From: Herbaspirillum sp. CF444
GTDB taxonomy: Bacteria > Pseudomonadota > Gammaproteobacteria > Burkholderiales > Burkholderiaceae_D
NCBI RefSeq assembly: GCF_000282135.1
Contig: NZ_AKJW01000022.1
Location: 31,555 to 95,554 of the forward strand
Direction of reading: 5' to 3'
DNA: 64,000 bases
Shown: positions 37,048 through 45,726 of the stretch, piece after piece
How the letters are laid out: each line of letters begins with the position of its first letter
How positions within the stretch are numbered: the stretch's first letter is position 1
Notes under the pieces: model-generated
Told to the model about the DNA's origin: nothing
Databases searched by the model: none
Seen by the model: the letters and a program-made list of their open reading frames with translations, nothing else
Program-made: the position numbers and the translations under genes

Positions 37048-38199
37048 TTATTTCAGCAGCGTCCAGTTGCCGTTCCTGACCTGTATCAGTTCGCGACCGC
37101 GTTCGTCGAAACCGCTATGGTCTGCCGCCGTCATGTTGTAGACGCCCTGGGTGGCGACCAGCTCCTTGGTGCTCTCCAGCGCATCGCGCAGCGCCGCGCG
37201 GAATTCCCTGGTGCCTGGTTTGGCTTTCCTGGCGGCAGTCGGAATTGCCCGTTGCAGCAGCAGGCCGGCGTCGTACACATTGGCGCCAAAGGTGGCCGGA
37301 GCGCTGCCGTACATCTTGGTATAGGCGGCGATGTAGTCCTGCGCGATTTTTTTCGACGGATTGCTGTCGGCGATTTCAGGCAGCACCAGCATCAGGCTGG
37401 CGGCGAGGATGGTGCCGTCGACTTTCTTCTTTCCCAGTTGCAGGAAAGCCGGCAGCGCCGCCCCGTGGGTCTGGTACATCTGGCCCTTGTAGCCCATGTC
37501 GGCCAGCGTGGTTTGCGGCAACACGGTGGCGCCGCCCGGCGCGGCCACCAGCACCGCGTCCGGATTGGCCGCCATGACCTTGAGGGTCTGCGCCGTCACC
37601 GAGGTGTCGGTGCGCTGATAGCGTTCATTGGCGACGATCCTGATATTGTTCCTGGCGGCGAGGTCGCCGAATACGCGGCTCCAGTTTTCGCCGTAGGGAT
37701 CATTGATGGCGATGAAACCGATGGTCTTGATTTTTGCCTTGACCATTTGTTCGATCAACGCCTTGGCGATCAGGTCATCGTTCTGGGTGGTCTTGAAGAC
37801 CCATTTTTTTTGCTCGGTCATCGGCAACACCACGGCCGCGGTGCCGACCGGCGCCAGCATCGGCACGCCGGCTTCGGCCACGAACGGAATCACGCCGACC
37901 GAGTTGGGCGAACCGCTGGGCCCGATGATGGCGTCGACGTTGTATTCGGAGATGAGCTTCTTCACTTCGGTGACCGAACGGCTCGGGTCGCTGCCGTCAT
38001 CGAGCGAGATATATTCAATACTCAGGTCGCCGATTTTTGTCGGCAACAGCGGCACGGTATTTTTTTGCGGGATGCCGACCAGCGAAATCGGACCGGTCGA
38101 CGAGGTCACGACACCGATCTTGACCTGCGCGTGCGCGACCGCGGCAACGGCGACGGAGGTCAGCGCCAGCGCAGCGGCAATCAGACGTTTGAGCAACAT
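37048..38199 (-). CDS. Branched-chain-type ABC transporter substrate-binding protein (LivK-like)
   Basis: The ATG at 38199 follows GGGAG and gives a 383-residue periplasmic-binding protein with signal peptide MLLKRLIAAALALTSVAVAA (cleavage near AHA-QV). The mature part begins VKIGVVTSSTGPISLVGIPQ and includes GPSGSPNSVGVIPF, typical of the HAAT family that binds amino acids, amides, benzoates and other aromatic acids. It comes 98 bases after iacE in the same orientation. Binding of indole-3-acetate or a breakdown product is the natural hypothesis. Confidence 0.92.
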   Translation of the reverse strand: MLLKRLIAAALALTSVAVAAVAHAQVKIGVVTSSTGPISLVGIPQKNTVPLLPTKIGDLSIEYISLDDGSDPSRSVTEVKKLISEYNVDAIIGPSGSPNSVGVIPFVAEAGVPMLAPVGTAAVVLPMTEQKKWVFKTTQNDDLIAKALIEQMVKAKIKTIGFIAINDPYGENWSRVFGDLAARNNIRIVANERYQRTDTSVTAQTLKVMAANPDAVLVAAPGGATVLPQTTLADMGYKGQMYQTHGAALPAFLQLGKKKVDGTILAASLMLVLPEIADSNPSKKIAQDYIAAYTKMYGSAPATFGANVYDAGLLLQRAIPTAARKAKPGTREFRAALRDALESTKELVATQGVYNMTAADHSGFDERGRELIQVRNGNWTLLK

Positions 38200-38297
38200 A
38201 TTAATATTCTCCCTGGATGAATGAGTCAGTTCTTGAAGCTGCTTGTCGAGCAAATGCGAATATCTTCCTGCAATGAAAAACAGCGCCGCCGTTCCTT

Positions 38298-39041
38298 TCA
38301 ACGCATGAACAAGCCGCCATTGATATCGAGGCAGGCGCCGGTGGCCGAACCGGCGTCCGGCGATGCCAGCAGCAGCACCGCATCCGCGATGAAATCGGCG
38401 TTGCCCAGCGAACGCGTGGGAATGGTCTGGGTGATGGCTTGCAGCTTTTCGGCCGGCACCGATTCGTGCACGATGGGCAGGTCCAGCGGTCCCGGTGAAA
38501 TCGCATTGACCGTCACGCCGTTGGCGGCCAGCTCGCGCGCAAACACTTTGGTCAGCGTCAGCACGCCGCCCTTGGCTGCCGCATAGTGCGCGCCGGTGGC
38601 GGTGCCGCCGGTCTGGCCCGCAAGCGAGGCGATGTTGACGATGCGTCCATAACCGCGTTCGGCAAAACGTTTTCCGAATACCTGGCAGGCAAGAAACGTG
38701 CCCTTGAGATTGATGGCGACCACGTCGTCGAATTCTTCCGGCGAAATGTCCATCAATGCCGCTACGCGCGATTGACCGGCATTGTTGACGAGCACCGTAG
38801 CACCGCCCCAGCGCAATTCCAACACGTCGCAAGCGGCGATGAAGTCTTGCTTGCGGCGTACATCGAGCGCCAGCGCCAGCGCGGTGTCGCCGCTGGCGTC
38901 GAGGCTGGCGGCGACGGTGGTCGCGTGTTCGAGGTCGATGTCGGCGAGCGCGACCTTGTAGCCGGCTGCATGCAGCTTGCGCGCGATCTTTTCGCCGAGG
39001 CCGCGCGCCGCGCCGCTGACCAGTGCAATCTTTTGGTTCAT
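38298..39041 (-). CDS. iacE: SDR of the indole-3-acetate cluster (IacE-like)
   Basis: This 247-residue classical SDR has ALVSGAARGLGEKIA (cofactor loop), VLVNNAGQSR, catalytic Ser in VNIASLAGQTGG and Tyr/Lys in HYAAAKGG. In known iac pathways IacE acts with IacA in converting indole-3-acetate towards dioxindole-3-acetate. It starts two bases after the iacB stop. The assignment rests on gene order with iacA and iacB because SDR sequence alone is not diagnostic. Confidence 0.82.
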   Translation of the reverse strand: MNQKIALVSGAARGLGEKIARKLHAAGYKVALADIDLEHATTVAASLDASGDTALALALDVRRKQDFIAACDVLELRWGGATVLVNNAGQSRVAALMDISPEEFDDVVAINLKGTFLACQVFGKRFAERGYGRIVNIASLAGQTGGTATGAHYAAAKGGVLTLTKVFARELAANGVTVNAISPGPLDLPIVHESVPAEKLQAITQTIPTRSLGNADFIADAVLLLASPDAGSATGACLDINGGLFMR

Positions 39042-39042
39042 C

Positions 39043-39408
39043 TCAGCTGCCCTGGATGATCAGGGCGCGGCCGATGCGTGCTTCGATGCGCCCGTATTTC
39101 CACAGGCGCTCTTCGCCGATCATGGTGGTGCGGAACAAGTTGCAGCCGGCCACGACGGTGTCTAGATCGACCACGTCGGCCATGATGTAGAAAGTCCACG
39201 GCCAGGATTCGGATGCGCCGACCATGGTGCGGTCGTCATCCATGGTGCCGATGACCTTGACGCCCGGCATTTCATTCAATGCCGTCATCATTTCGCCATA
39301 GGCTTTCCAGACGGCGCCGGTCTGGCTGGCCGGCAAGTCAAAAAAGTTTTGCGTCACGCCGACGCAAAAGAGGACGCGCAAGGGATCTTTATCGACGATT
39401 TGTGTCAT
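39043..39408 (-). CDS. iacB: IacB-like protein of unknown function
   Basis: This 121-residue protein begins MTQIVDKDPLRVLFCVGVTQ with a GGAG site 9 bases upstream. It has no recognisable catalytic motif; the composition (MPGVKVIGTMDDDRTMVGAS, then WPWTFYIMADVVDL) suggests a small alpha/beta ferredoxin-like fold. Its size and position, directly after iacA and before iacE, match IacB of known indole-3-acetate clusters, whose role is not settled. I assign it mainly by context. Confidence 0.72.
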   Translation of the reverse strand: MTQIVDKDPLRVLFCVGVTQNFFDLPASQTGAVWKAYGEMMTALNEMPGVKVIGTMDDDRTMVGASESWPWTFYIMADVVDLDTVVAGCNLFRTTMIGEERLWKYGRIEARIGRALIIQGS

Positions 39409-39435
39409 GTTCTTCTCCAGAAAATTGCAATGCGA

Positions 39436-40617
39436 TTACAGGAAACCCGGCATCGGCGGCACGCCCAGCGCCACTGCGCCGGCACCGTCGTAGATGCCTT
39501 CGCCGAGGAAGGCGTGTTGCTTGACCACGGCGGCATCGCGCAGATAGCGCTGCAACGGGTGGTGCAGATAAATGGCGGTGGTGCCGGCCAGGCTGAACAT
39601 GCCTTGCACGATTTCATTGCCCACGCGCGCCACTTCCACGGCGGTCAGGCGCAGCAGGCTGACTTGTTCCGGCGTGACCGGATTGCCGGCCAGGATCGAT
39701 TGCCAGACGTCGTCGGTGGTGTCGTACAAAAAGGCCCGCGCGGAACGCAATTGCGCCTCGGCCTTGGCCACCTCGATGCGGACATAGGAACGATCCGCCA
39801 GTTTCGGCGCGCCGGTGATGGCGACGCGGCCGCCGGCCATGTTGGCGATCTCGTCGATGGCGGCGCGGGCGATGCCGAGGTTGACCACGCCGAGCACTTG
39901 CGCGGCATAGGCGATGGTCGGATAGCGATACAGCGGCTCGTCGATGGTCGGTGCGCCGCCACGGATGAACGTCCACTCGTCGGCGACGAATTGCTGCGTC
40001 ACGCGCAAGTCATGGCTGCCGGTGCCGGACAGACCCATGACATCCCAGTTCTCGACGATCTCGACCTGGCTCGGCGGCAGCACCGCGGTACGCGGTTTGG
40101 AACCGGCCTGGCCTGGCACCGTCGCACCGATGCCGACGCCGAGCATGTCGGCGCCCTTGCAGCCGCTGGCGAATTTCCAGGTGCCGTTGACGGTCCAGCC
40201 GCCGTCGACTTGCACGGCGGGCTGGATCGGGAACAGGCCGCCGGCGAAGACCAGGTCGGGCGACTCGGCATACAGCTTGGCTTGCGTGGATTTCGGCAAC
40301 GCCGCCAGGTACACCGATGCCGAACCGAAGCTGGCGACCCAGCCGACCGAGCCGTCGGCTTCGGAGATTTTTTCTATCAGTTGCAGAAAGGCCGCGGGCG
40401 CCAGGCCGGATCCGCCGAAGCAGGCCGGCGTCGCGGCGCGATAGACGCCCAGTTTCTTGAGCCGGGCGATGAATTCTTTCGGCACATGACGCAGGCGACC
40501 GAACTCGTCGCGGCGCTCGCGGATTTCACTGAACAGTTGCGTCATGCCATTTTCCTTTGCGCCTTCCTCTTTCTGCACAGCGGCCGCAGATGCTTCCATG
40601 GTTTCTGATCGGGACAT
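39436..40617 (-). CDS. iacA: Indole-3-acetate monooxygenase IacA (acyl-CoA-dehydrogenase-like flavoprotein)
   Basis: Start at 40617 (MSRSETMEASAAAV), with GGAG about 8 bases upstream. The 393-residue protein belongs to the two-component flavin monooxygenases built on the acyl-CoA dehydrogenase fold: FGGSGLAPAAFLQLIEKISE, SDGSVGW-like ADGSVGWVASF, WKFASGCKGADM and the C-terminal HPLQRYLRDAAVVKQHAFLG. It needs reduced flavin from IacG. IacA hydroxylates the indole ring of indole-3-acetate, the first step of auxin breakdown. It heads a minus-strand operon iacA-B-E-livKHMGF and beyond. Confidence 0.86.
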   Translation of the reverse strand: MSRSETMEASAAAVQKEEGAKENGMTQLFSEIRERRDEFGRLRHVPKEFIARLKKLGVYRAATPACFGGSGLAPAAFLQLIEKISEADGSVGWVASFGSASVYLAALPKSTQAKLYAESPDLVFAGGLFPIQPAVQVDGGWTVNGTWKFASGCKGADMLGVGIGATVPGQAGSKPRTAVLPPSQVEIVENWDVMGLSGTGSHDLRVTQQFVADEWTFIRGGAPTIDEPLYRYPTIAYAAQVLGVVNLGIARAAIDEIANMAGGRVAITGAPKLADRSYVRIEVAKAEAQLRSARAFLYDTTDDVWQSILAGNPVTPEQVSLLRLTAVEVARVGNEIVQGMFSLAGTTAIYLHHPLQRYLRDAAVVKQHAFLGEGIYDGAGAVALGVPPMPGFL

Positions 40618-40675
40618 TCGATTCTCCAGAGTGTGTTGCATGTGGCCGCAAACAAAGCCGGCCAACCTGGAATCG

Positions 40676-40704
40676 AGTGTAGGCATCGCGCTTGCCCGGT
40701 TCAA
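40676..40704 (-). promoter_or_regulatory. Candidate sigma-70 promoter of the iacA operon
   Basis: On the minus strand TTGAAC (40704-40699) and TACACT (40681-40676) are separated by exactly 17 bases, each matching the consensus at 4 of 6 positions. Transcription would start near 40669, about 50 bases before iacA. The TAGGTA-type motif at 40725-40735 would then sit around -61, suitable for an activator. Confidence 0.5.
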
Positions 40705-40724
40705 TCGGGACGATTGGGGGATTT

Positions 40725-40766
40725 TTAGGTAGTTACAGTCAGGCCGCTAAAGAAATCCCCTAGGCA
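40725..40766. promoter_or_regulatory. Putative response-regulator binding region between iacA and the sensor kinase
   Basis: TTAGGTAGTTA (40725-40735) and CCTAGGCA (40759-40766) both recur, contiguously, in the palindromic site 50492-50512 in front of iacG and the response regulator gene. Here the two halves are 23 bases apart. Shared occurrence in only these two divergent control regions of the iac locus suggests the FixJ-like regulator as the binder. Confidence 0.5.
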
Positions 40767-40823
40767 GAATGGCAACATCGGACAACATCGCCAGCTGCTC
40801 CCGGGAACGGCGCCGGCGCGGAC

Positions 40824-40829
40824 TATAAT
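40824..40829 (+). promoter_or_regulatory. Probable -10 box of the sensor kinase gene
   Basis: An exact TATAAT would give a transcript start near 40836. That start favours the ATG at 40860 as the initiation codon over the in-frame TTG at 40839. No good -35 is seen, in keeping with an activated promoter. Confidence 0.5.
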
Positions 40830-40859
40830 CAATTTGCCTTGTTCAATCCGACTGCCGCC

Positions 40860-42398
40860 ATGCCCATCGACACACCCAGCCCCGCGGACCGCGCCGACGG
40901 CGCCCGTGAAATGCACGCCGCCTTCGAACTCGAAGATTTCAAACGCATGATGGATGCGTTGACGATGTGCATCATCCTGCATGACGCCGAATCCAAATCG
41001 ATACTGTGGGCCAATCCCTCGGCTTGTTCGGTGCTCGGCTTCACGCTGGAAGAACTGCTGCCGCTGAAGGCGCCCGACATGAGCCGGCACTCGCACGAGT
41101 ATCGCCGCGAGATCGGACGGCAATGGCTGCACGGCGCGGTGCTGCATGGGAGCAATGTGATTGAATGGTGCTATCGCGCCAAGAACGGCGAAGAGATACT
41201 CTCGGAAGCGACCGCGACGCTGGTCAAGCTGGCGCATCAGGACGTCATCATGGTGCAGTTCCGCGACATCGCGCGCGAAGAACAGATCAAGCGCGAGATG
41301 AAGCGCCTGGAAAGCCGCCTCAAGGAATTCATGCAAGACTCCGACGAAGGCGTGGCGGTGCTGCGCGGCGACGGCGGCATCGAATACGTCAGCGACGCCG
41401 GGCGCAAGTTGCTGGGCGTGCGCCCGGGCCAGCAGACGCCCGCCAGCTTCAGCGACCTGTGCGAACCGGCGTCGCGCGACGAATTGCTGGAACTGCTGAC
41501 GCTGGCGTTGCCGGACGCCATCTCGTTCCCGATCCGTTACCAGATCGTCCTCAAGAACGGCCAGCGACGCTGGCATCAGGCGTCCTGCCGTTATATCGAA
41601 ATCGAAAACGACCTCAAGGGACACTTGCTGCATTTCCGCGACGTCACCGATCAGGTCGAAGCGGAAGATGCGCGACGGCGCAACCAGGCGGCGCTGGAAT
41701 ACCTCGCGCGTCACAACGCCATGGGCGAAATGGCGACCGCCATCGCGCATGAACTGAGCCAGCCGCTGGCGGCGATCCGCAATTTCCTCGAAGGTGCGAT
41801 GCTGCGGCTGAACAGCGAGGACATCGAGCGGGAAAGCGTTTTATGGGGACTCGGCAACGCCGGCCGCCAGGTCGACCACGCCGCCGCCATCATCAAGAGC
41901 GTGCGCGAGTACGTGGTCAAGCTGGAACAGACCGAAACCCTGGTCAACCTCAATGAAACCCTCAATGAGGTGCGTTACTTCATCGAACTGAAAGCCGCGG
42001 AAAGCCAGGTCAGGCTGGAGCTGGCGCCGTCCGCCGACAAACTCATGGTGAGCTGCGAAAAGGTGCTGATCGGCCAGGTGATCCTGAACCTGGCGTTCAA
42101 TGCAATTGAAGAAATGAGCCGCTTCCCGGTGGCGTTGCGCAGCATCCGCATCAGCAGCGAACAAGCCGGCAATACGGCGCTGGTTCGCGTGACCGATCAT
42201 GGCGGCGGACTGGAGGCGGGGCATCGCGAGCGCCTGTTCGACGGTTTCTTCTCGTCGAAGGTGAGCGGCAATGGTATCGGCCTGGCGCTCTGCAAAAATA
42301 TCATCGCGCGGCATCGCGGCGATATCTGGGCGCAACCTGCGGAGCCGCGCGGCACCAGTTTTTGCTTCGCGTTGCCGTTGGTGAAAAACGACAATTAG
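40860..42398 (+). CDS. PAS-domain sensor histidine kinase (FixL-like), probably controlling the iac genes
   Basis: With the ATG at 40860 the protein has 512 residues (a TTG seven codons upstream is the alternative). Two PAS regions (about residues 20-140 and 155-270) lack membrane helices, so the sensor is cytosolic. The H-box is AIAHELSQPLAAIRN (His near 297), followed by N-box NLAFNAIEEM, GGGLEAG and SGNGIGLALCKNI. The sequence class is that of FixL/StyS/TodS-related kinases working with FixJ-type regulators. It is divergent from iacA. The only response regulator in the window lies about 8 kb away at the other end of the locus. Confidence 0.92.
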   Translation: MPIDTPSPADRADGAREMHAAFELEDFKRMMDALTMCIILHDAESKSILWANPSACSVLGFTLEELLPLKAPDMSRHSHEYRREIGRQWLHGAVLHGSNVIEWCYRAKNGEEILSEATATLVKLAHQDVIMVQFRDIAREEQIKREMKRLESRLKEFMQDSDEGVAVLRGDGGIEYVSDAGRKLLGVRPGQQTPASFSDLCEPASRDELLELLTLALPDAISFPIRYQIVLKNGQRRWHQASCRYIEIENDLKGHLLHFRDVTDQVEAEDARRRNQAALEYLARHNAMGEMATAIAHELSQPLAAIRNFLEGAMLRLNSEDIERESVLWGLGNAGRQVDHAAAIIKSVREYVVKLEQTETLVNLNETLNEVRYFIELKAAESQVRLELAPSADKLMVSCEKVLIGQVILNLAFNAIEEMSRFPVALRSIRISSEQAGNTALVRVTDHGGGLEAGHRERLFDGFFSSKVSGNGIGLALCKNIIARHRGDIWAQPAEPRGTSFCFALPLVKNDN

Positions 42399-42411
42399 AA
42401 AATAATTTTCA

Positions 42412-42430
42412 GTGATACGCCATGTATCAC
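42412..42430. repeat. Short inverted repeat GTGATAC-N5-GTATCAC
   Basis: The arms are perfect (42412-42418 and 42424-42430) and begin 14 bases after the kinase stop. There is no U-tract. It may be an operator, since a further GTGATAC lies about 80 bases downstream, or a simple RNA hairpin. Confidence 0.4.
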
Positions 42431-42629
42431 GCATGCGCTGCTGACGCGCCGTTATGGTGACGCATCGCACTTGCATGGTGCCGATCGCGTTTTATTTTCG
42501 TGATACAGCGCCGGCGGTGATCGCTGAACGCACCGATGTCGGCAATCGCTCCGGAAAAGAAAAGCTTTTTAAAATAGCGCGCTTTCCCTTCGTCTGAAAA
42601 TCAGTCGTGCTTATGTTTTTGATCGATTG

Positions 42630-42642
42630 CATGAATTTGATC
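42630..42642 (+). promoter_or_regulatory. CATGAATTTGATC motif in front of the porin gene
   Basis: These 13 bases are identical to 45038-45050 upstream of iacI. In both places the last six bases (TTGATC) can serve as a -35 hexamer; here a TACCAT lies 18 bases downstream as a weak -10. The match links the porin to the LysR-controlled iacI operon. Confidence 0.5.
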
Positions 42643-42784
42643 AATCGCCATTCCACTCCTTACCATCTGCCCTGCATGAGGTTGTCGTGCACTGCGGACG
42701 GGCTTGTCTCCAGTGTCCACTGCGTGGCGCACACGGCTTGTGTATGCAGCATCAACACACAACACACACAGGGAGTTAGCTCAG

Positions 42785-43843
42785 ATGAAAAAGAAACTGC
42801 TAGCCGCCGCGATGCTCGCGGCCGGCTCGGGGATGGTACATGCGGCCGATACGGTCACGATTTACGGCTTGGTCGACCTCGGCCTGACCTACTACTCCAG
42901 CGCGCCGAAAACCGGCGGCGGCGGCGCGTCGCTGCTGCGCATGGACAGCGGCATTGCCCAGGGCAGCCGCATCGGCTTCAAGGGCACGGAAGATCTGGGC
43001 GGCGGCATGTCGGCCTTCTTCACGTTGGAAACCGGCTTCAACGCCGATGACGGCAGCCTCGGCCAGGGCGGTGCGATTTTCGGTCGCCAATCCTTCGTCG
43101 GCCTGAGCGACAAAACACTCGGCAGCATCGCCCTCGGTCGCCAATACGACTTCATGGCCAACATCGGCGCCCAGTACGCCATGGGCGCCTTGTCGCCGGC
43201 CGGTTCGCTGGCCTGGGGCCTGCATTCCGATGCCGCCCATGCCAACGCGCTGAACAACCATATCTATGGCGGCGACCGCACCAACAACTCGGTGAAATAC
43301 AGCAGCGCCAACATGGGCGGCTTTACCGTCGGCGCCATGTACGGTTTCGGCGAAGTGGCCGGCAGCACGGTCGCCAGCCGCACCGTCAGCGCCTATACCG
43401 GCTATGACAACGGCCCGTTCAGCGCAGGCCTGGCCTACACCGACATCAAGAACGCCGCCGGCACCGACTCGACCCGCATGTACGGCCTGGGCGCCACCTA
43501 TCAGCTCGGTGCATGGAAGCCTTTCGGCGTGATGACGCAAGTCAAGAACACCGCCAACAGCGCCAAGGCCACCACCTATGAACTGGGCAGCGTGTATGCA
43601 TTGACCGCGCTGTGGGACCTGAGCGCCGCGTATCAATTCCAGAGCCGCAACCAGGGCGTGGGCAATGCGCAGGCCTTCATCGCCATGGCCGACTACAAGA
43701 TTTCCAAACGTACCGATCTCTACGTCGGCGCCGTGTATGACCGCGACAAGGGTTACAACGCGTTTCCCGTATTCGGCGGCGGCATTCAGTCGGCTACCGG
43801 CAACCAGACGGCAGTGCGCCTGGGCATGCGTCACCGTTTCTGA
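42785..43843 (+). CDS. Gram-negative general porin (betaproteobacterial OmpC type)
   Basis: Start at 42785 after GGGAG; the earlier frame lacks a signal. The 352-residue protein has a signal peptide MKKKLLAAAMLAAGSGMVHA cleaved before ADTVTIYG, then the typical DTVTIYGLVDLGL and GSRIGFKGTEDLGGG segments, alternating beta strands, and the C-terminal phenylalanine (LGMRHRF) needed for BAM recognition. It would form a trimeric outer-membrane channel. Its position inside the iac locus and the shared upstream motif suggest it admits the aromatic substrate. Confidence 0.94.
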   Translation: MKKKLLAAAMLAAGSGMVHAADTVTIYGLVDLGLTYYSSAPKTGGGGASLLRMDSGIAQGSRIGFKGTEDLGGGMSAFFTLETGFNADDGSLGQGGAIFGRQSFVGLSDKTLGSIALGRQYDFMANIGAQYAMGALSPAGSLAWGLHSDAAHANALNNHIYGGDRTNNSVKYSSANMGGFTVGAMYGFGEVAGSTVASRTVSAYTGYDNGPFSAGLAYTDIKNAAGTDSTRMYGLGATYQLGAWKPFGVMTQVKNTANSAKATTYELGSVYALTALWDLSAAYQFQSRNQGVGNAQAFIAMADYKISKRTDLYVGAVYDRDKGYNAFPVFGGGIQSATGNQTAVRLGMRHRF

Positions 43844-43957
43844 TCGGCCGGACTGGAAGATGGTCTGAGGCAAGCAAGGAGCAGTAAAGCCGCACCGACC
43901 GGCATTACGGTGCGGAGATGGTCCGGCGTCTGAATGACTGACATCCGACAGAGGCCG

Positions 43958-44039
43958 GGTTGCAGAACGCCTGAGCGATTGGCGTCCCCAGGCATGGCCC
44001 GTTGCGAGACGGGCCATCTGCAATTTGCATTCTGCAACC
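43958..44039. terminator. Nested hairpins between convergent porin and LysR genes
   Basis: An outer pair GGTTGCAGAA (43958-43967) / TTCTGCAACC (44030-44039) encloses a perfect 9-bp stem ATGGCCCGT / ACGGGCCAT (43994-44002 and 44009-44017). The right outer arm ends at the LysR stop codon. U-tracts are weak. It is a candidate bidirectional terminator. Confidence 0.5.
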
Positions 44040-44969
44040 TCAGGAAGAGCGGCCGTATTGCTGCAGCAAGTCGACGATCAATTGACGCAACCAGCTGTTG
44101 CCGGGATCGCTGTCGAAATCCTGGTGCCAGTGCAGCGTAACGTCAACCGCCGGGATATCGACCGGCAAGCGATACAGCATGAACTGGCCGTGACCGTCGC
44201 TCTGGAACAGTTTGGCGATGCGCAACGGCAGCGTCGCCGTCAGGTCGGAGCGCGCCAGGATGCGCGGCAACACCGAGAAATGCGGAATATCGAGACCGAT
44301 CTTTCTATGAATCCCCAATGTCCTGAACGAATTTTCCACCTGGTGATGGCTGCTTTCCGCCGATTGCACCAGCACATGCGACATTGCCAGGAAATCGTCG
44401 AGCGAAATCTGCTCGCCGCGCGGCAAGCCTTTGCGTTTGCGCGTCATGCAGACGTACGACTCGCGAAACAGCAATTCGTAATGCGTCAACGGCTTGAGGG
44501 CCGGCAAATTGCCGATGGCGAAATCGAGGCGGCCGGTACGCAGCGCTTCCTCGATCTGGGTCGGCGCCACCTGTTCCACATGCAGCCGCGTCGAGGGCGC
44601 GAGTTCGTTGAGCTTTTCGCATACCGGCGGCAGGAACACCATCTCGGCGACATCGGTCATCGAAGCGCGGAACACGCGCGTACTGCTGGCCGGGTCGAAA
44701 CGTTCGGCATAGCGCAATGCATCCTGCACGGCCTGCAAGGCGCGGCCGATCGGCTTGGCCAGCTCGACGGCGGTCGGCGTCGGTTGCATGCCTTCCCTGG
44801 TGCGGATGAACAGCGGGTCGTCGAAGATCAGCCGCAGGCGGCCCAGCGCATAACTCACCGCCGGTTGCGACAGGTGCAGGCGGTTGCCGGCCTGCGTCAG
44901 GCTGCGTTCGTCTGCAATCGCCTGGAAAACCCGCAGCAGATTGAGATCCATGTTGTTGAACGTTGCCAT
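44040..44969 (-). CDS. LysR family regulator of the iac locus (NahR-like)
   Basis: This 309-residue protein has the NahR/LinR subgroup start MDLNLLRVFQAIADERSLTQ, helix-turn-helix LTQAGNRLHLSQPAVSYALGR, and FDDPLFIRTREGMQPTP, characteristic of regulators of aromatic catabolism. A LysR substrate domain follows. It is divergent from iacI with 191 bases between. A promoter and a 13-bp motif shared with the porin gene lie in that gap. It probably activates iacI-H-C-D-F on binding indole-3-acetate or a product; the inducer is inferred. Confidence 0.93.
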   Translation of the reverse strand: MATFNNMDLNLLRVFQAIADERSLTQAGNRLHLSQPAVSYALGRLRLIFDDPLFIRTREGMQPTPTAVELAKPIGRALQAVQDALRYAERFDPASSTRVFRASMTDVAEMVFLPPVCEKLNELAPSTRLHVEQVAPTQIEEALRTGRLDFAIGNLPALKPLTHYELLFRESYVCMTRKRKGLPRGEQISLDDFLAMSHVLVQSAESSHHQVENSFRTLGIHRKIGLDIPHFSVLPRILARSDLTATLPLRIAKLFQSDGHGQFMLYRLPVDIPAVDVTLHWHQDFDSDPGNSWLRQLIVDLLQQYGRSS

Positions 44970-45037
44970 TGCCCCTCCCCGGAATACCGTCGCAGCGGCA
45001 GACTAAAATCAGCCGTATTTATGATAAAAATATTTTA

Positions 45038-45073
45038 CATGAATTTGATCTATTTCAATCCCGATTCTAAAAT
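45038..45073 (+). promoter_or_regulatory. Promoter of the iacI operon with overlapping LysR-type site
   Basis: TTGATC (45045-45050) and TAAAAT (45068-45073) are 17 bases apart, matching -35 and -10 consensus at 4 and 5 of 6 positions. The motif CATGAATTTGATC (45038-45050), shared with the porin upstream region, covers the -35, where LysR activators contact DNA. The surrounding gap is AT-rich. Confidence 0.6.
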
Positions 45074-45160
45074 TGATTGCATCGATAGCAGATTTGATGT
45101 GCGAGCACCCAGTGCCAGCCCGACGGCCAGCCTGAACATGTTCACTTACTTGGATGCAGC

Positions 45161-45724
45161 ATGACAACACCTGAACAATTCACCTCCCGGCTCGCTGCGC
45201 TTGAGCAGCGCCTGGACGCCGTCGAAGACGAACGCGCCGTACGCAACGTGCTGGCGCGCTACATGAAACTGTGCGACCAGCCTTGCCACGATCACGATCT
45301 TCCGCAACTCGGCGAGCTGTTCGCGGAAGATGCCGTATGGGAAGGCGTGGGCGCGCTCTACACCCGGACGTTCGGCAAACAGAACGGCCGCGCCGCCATC
45401 GTCGCCTTCCTCGGCAACTACCTGGCGCCGCTGTCCACGCACTTCAAGATGAATGCGCATTTCCTGACTTCCGACAGCCTCACGGTGGAGCGCGACCGCG
45501 CGCACGGGCAATGGGTGATGTTGCAGGCATCCACTTACGAAGACGAGCGCTCGGAACTGATAGGCGCGCGCCTGACCGTCGATTTCAAGAAGCAGCATCG
45601 GCAGGCTCAGGCATGGCAGATCTGCCACTTCCGCACCCAGCGCCTGTTTTGCGCACCATGGAATCCCGCCGCGATGTCCTTGTCCGGCGTCGCTATCCCA
45701 ACCGACTTCATGAAAGACGCATAG
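45161..45724 (+). CDS. iacI: SnoaL/NTF2-like protein (IacI-like)
   Basis: This 187-residue protein has the SnoaL_4-type NTF2-like fold: AVRNVLARYMKLCDQPCHDH, LGELFAEDAVWEGVG, and a C-terminal beta sheet. No ribosome site is strong. IacI is a small conserved protein of indole-3-acetate clusters with unclear function, possibly an isomerase or dehydratase. It is the first gene of the operon iacI-H-C-D-F and is followed by iacH after two bases. The assignment depends on context and size. Confidence 0.8.
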   Translation: MTTPEQFTSRLAALEQRLDAVEDERAVRNVLARYMKLCDQPCHDHDLPQLGELFAEDAVWEGVGALYTRTFGKQNGRAAIVAFLGNYLAPLSTHFKMNAHFLTSDSLTVERDRAHGQWVMLQASTYEDERSELIGARLTVDFKKQHRQAQAWQICHFRTQRLFCAPWNPAAMSLSGVAIPTDFMKDA

Positions 45725-45726
45725 GC

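Larger units (their letters stand above)
42399..42784. other. 386-base regulatory gap between the sensor kinase and the porin
   Basis: No gene. It holds a GTGATAC/GTATCAC inverted repeat (42412-42430), a second TCGTGATACAG half-site near 42498, and the motif CATGAATTTGATC at 42630-42642, which recurs in the iacI promoter. Confidence 0.5.

Noticed and set aside
38200..38832. N-terminal extension of the LivK-like protein
   Set aside because: It is the IacE-like gene in another frame. The ATG at 38199 is followed by a proper signal peptide.
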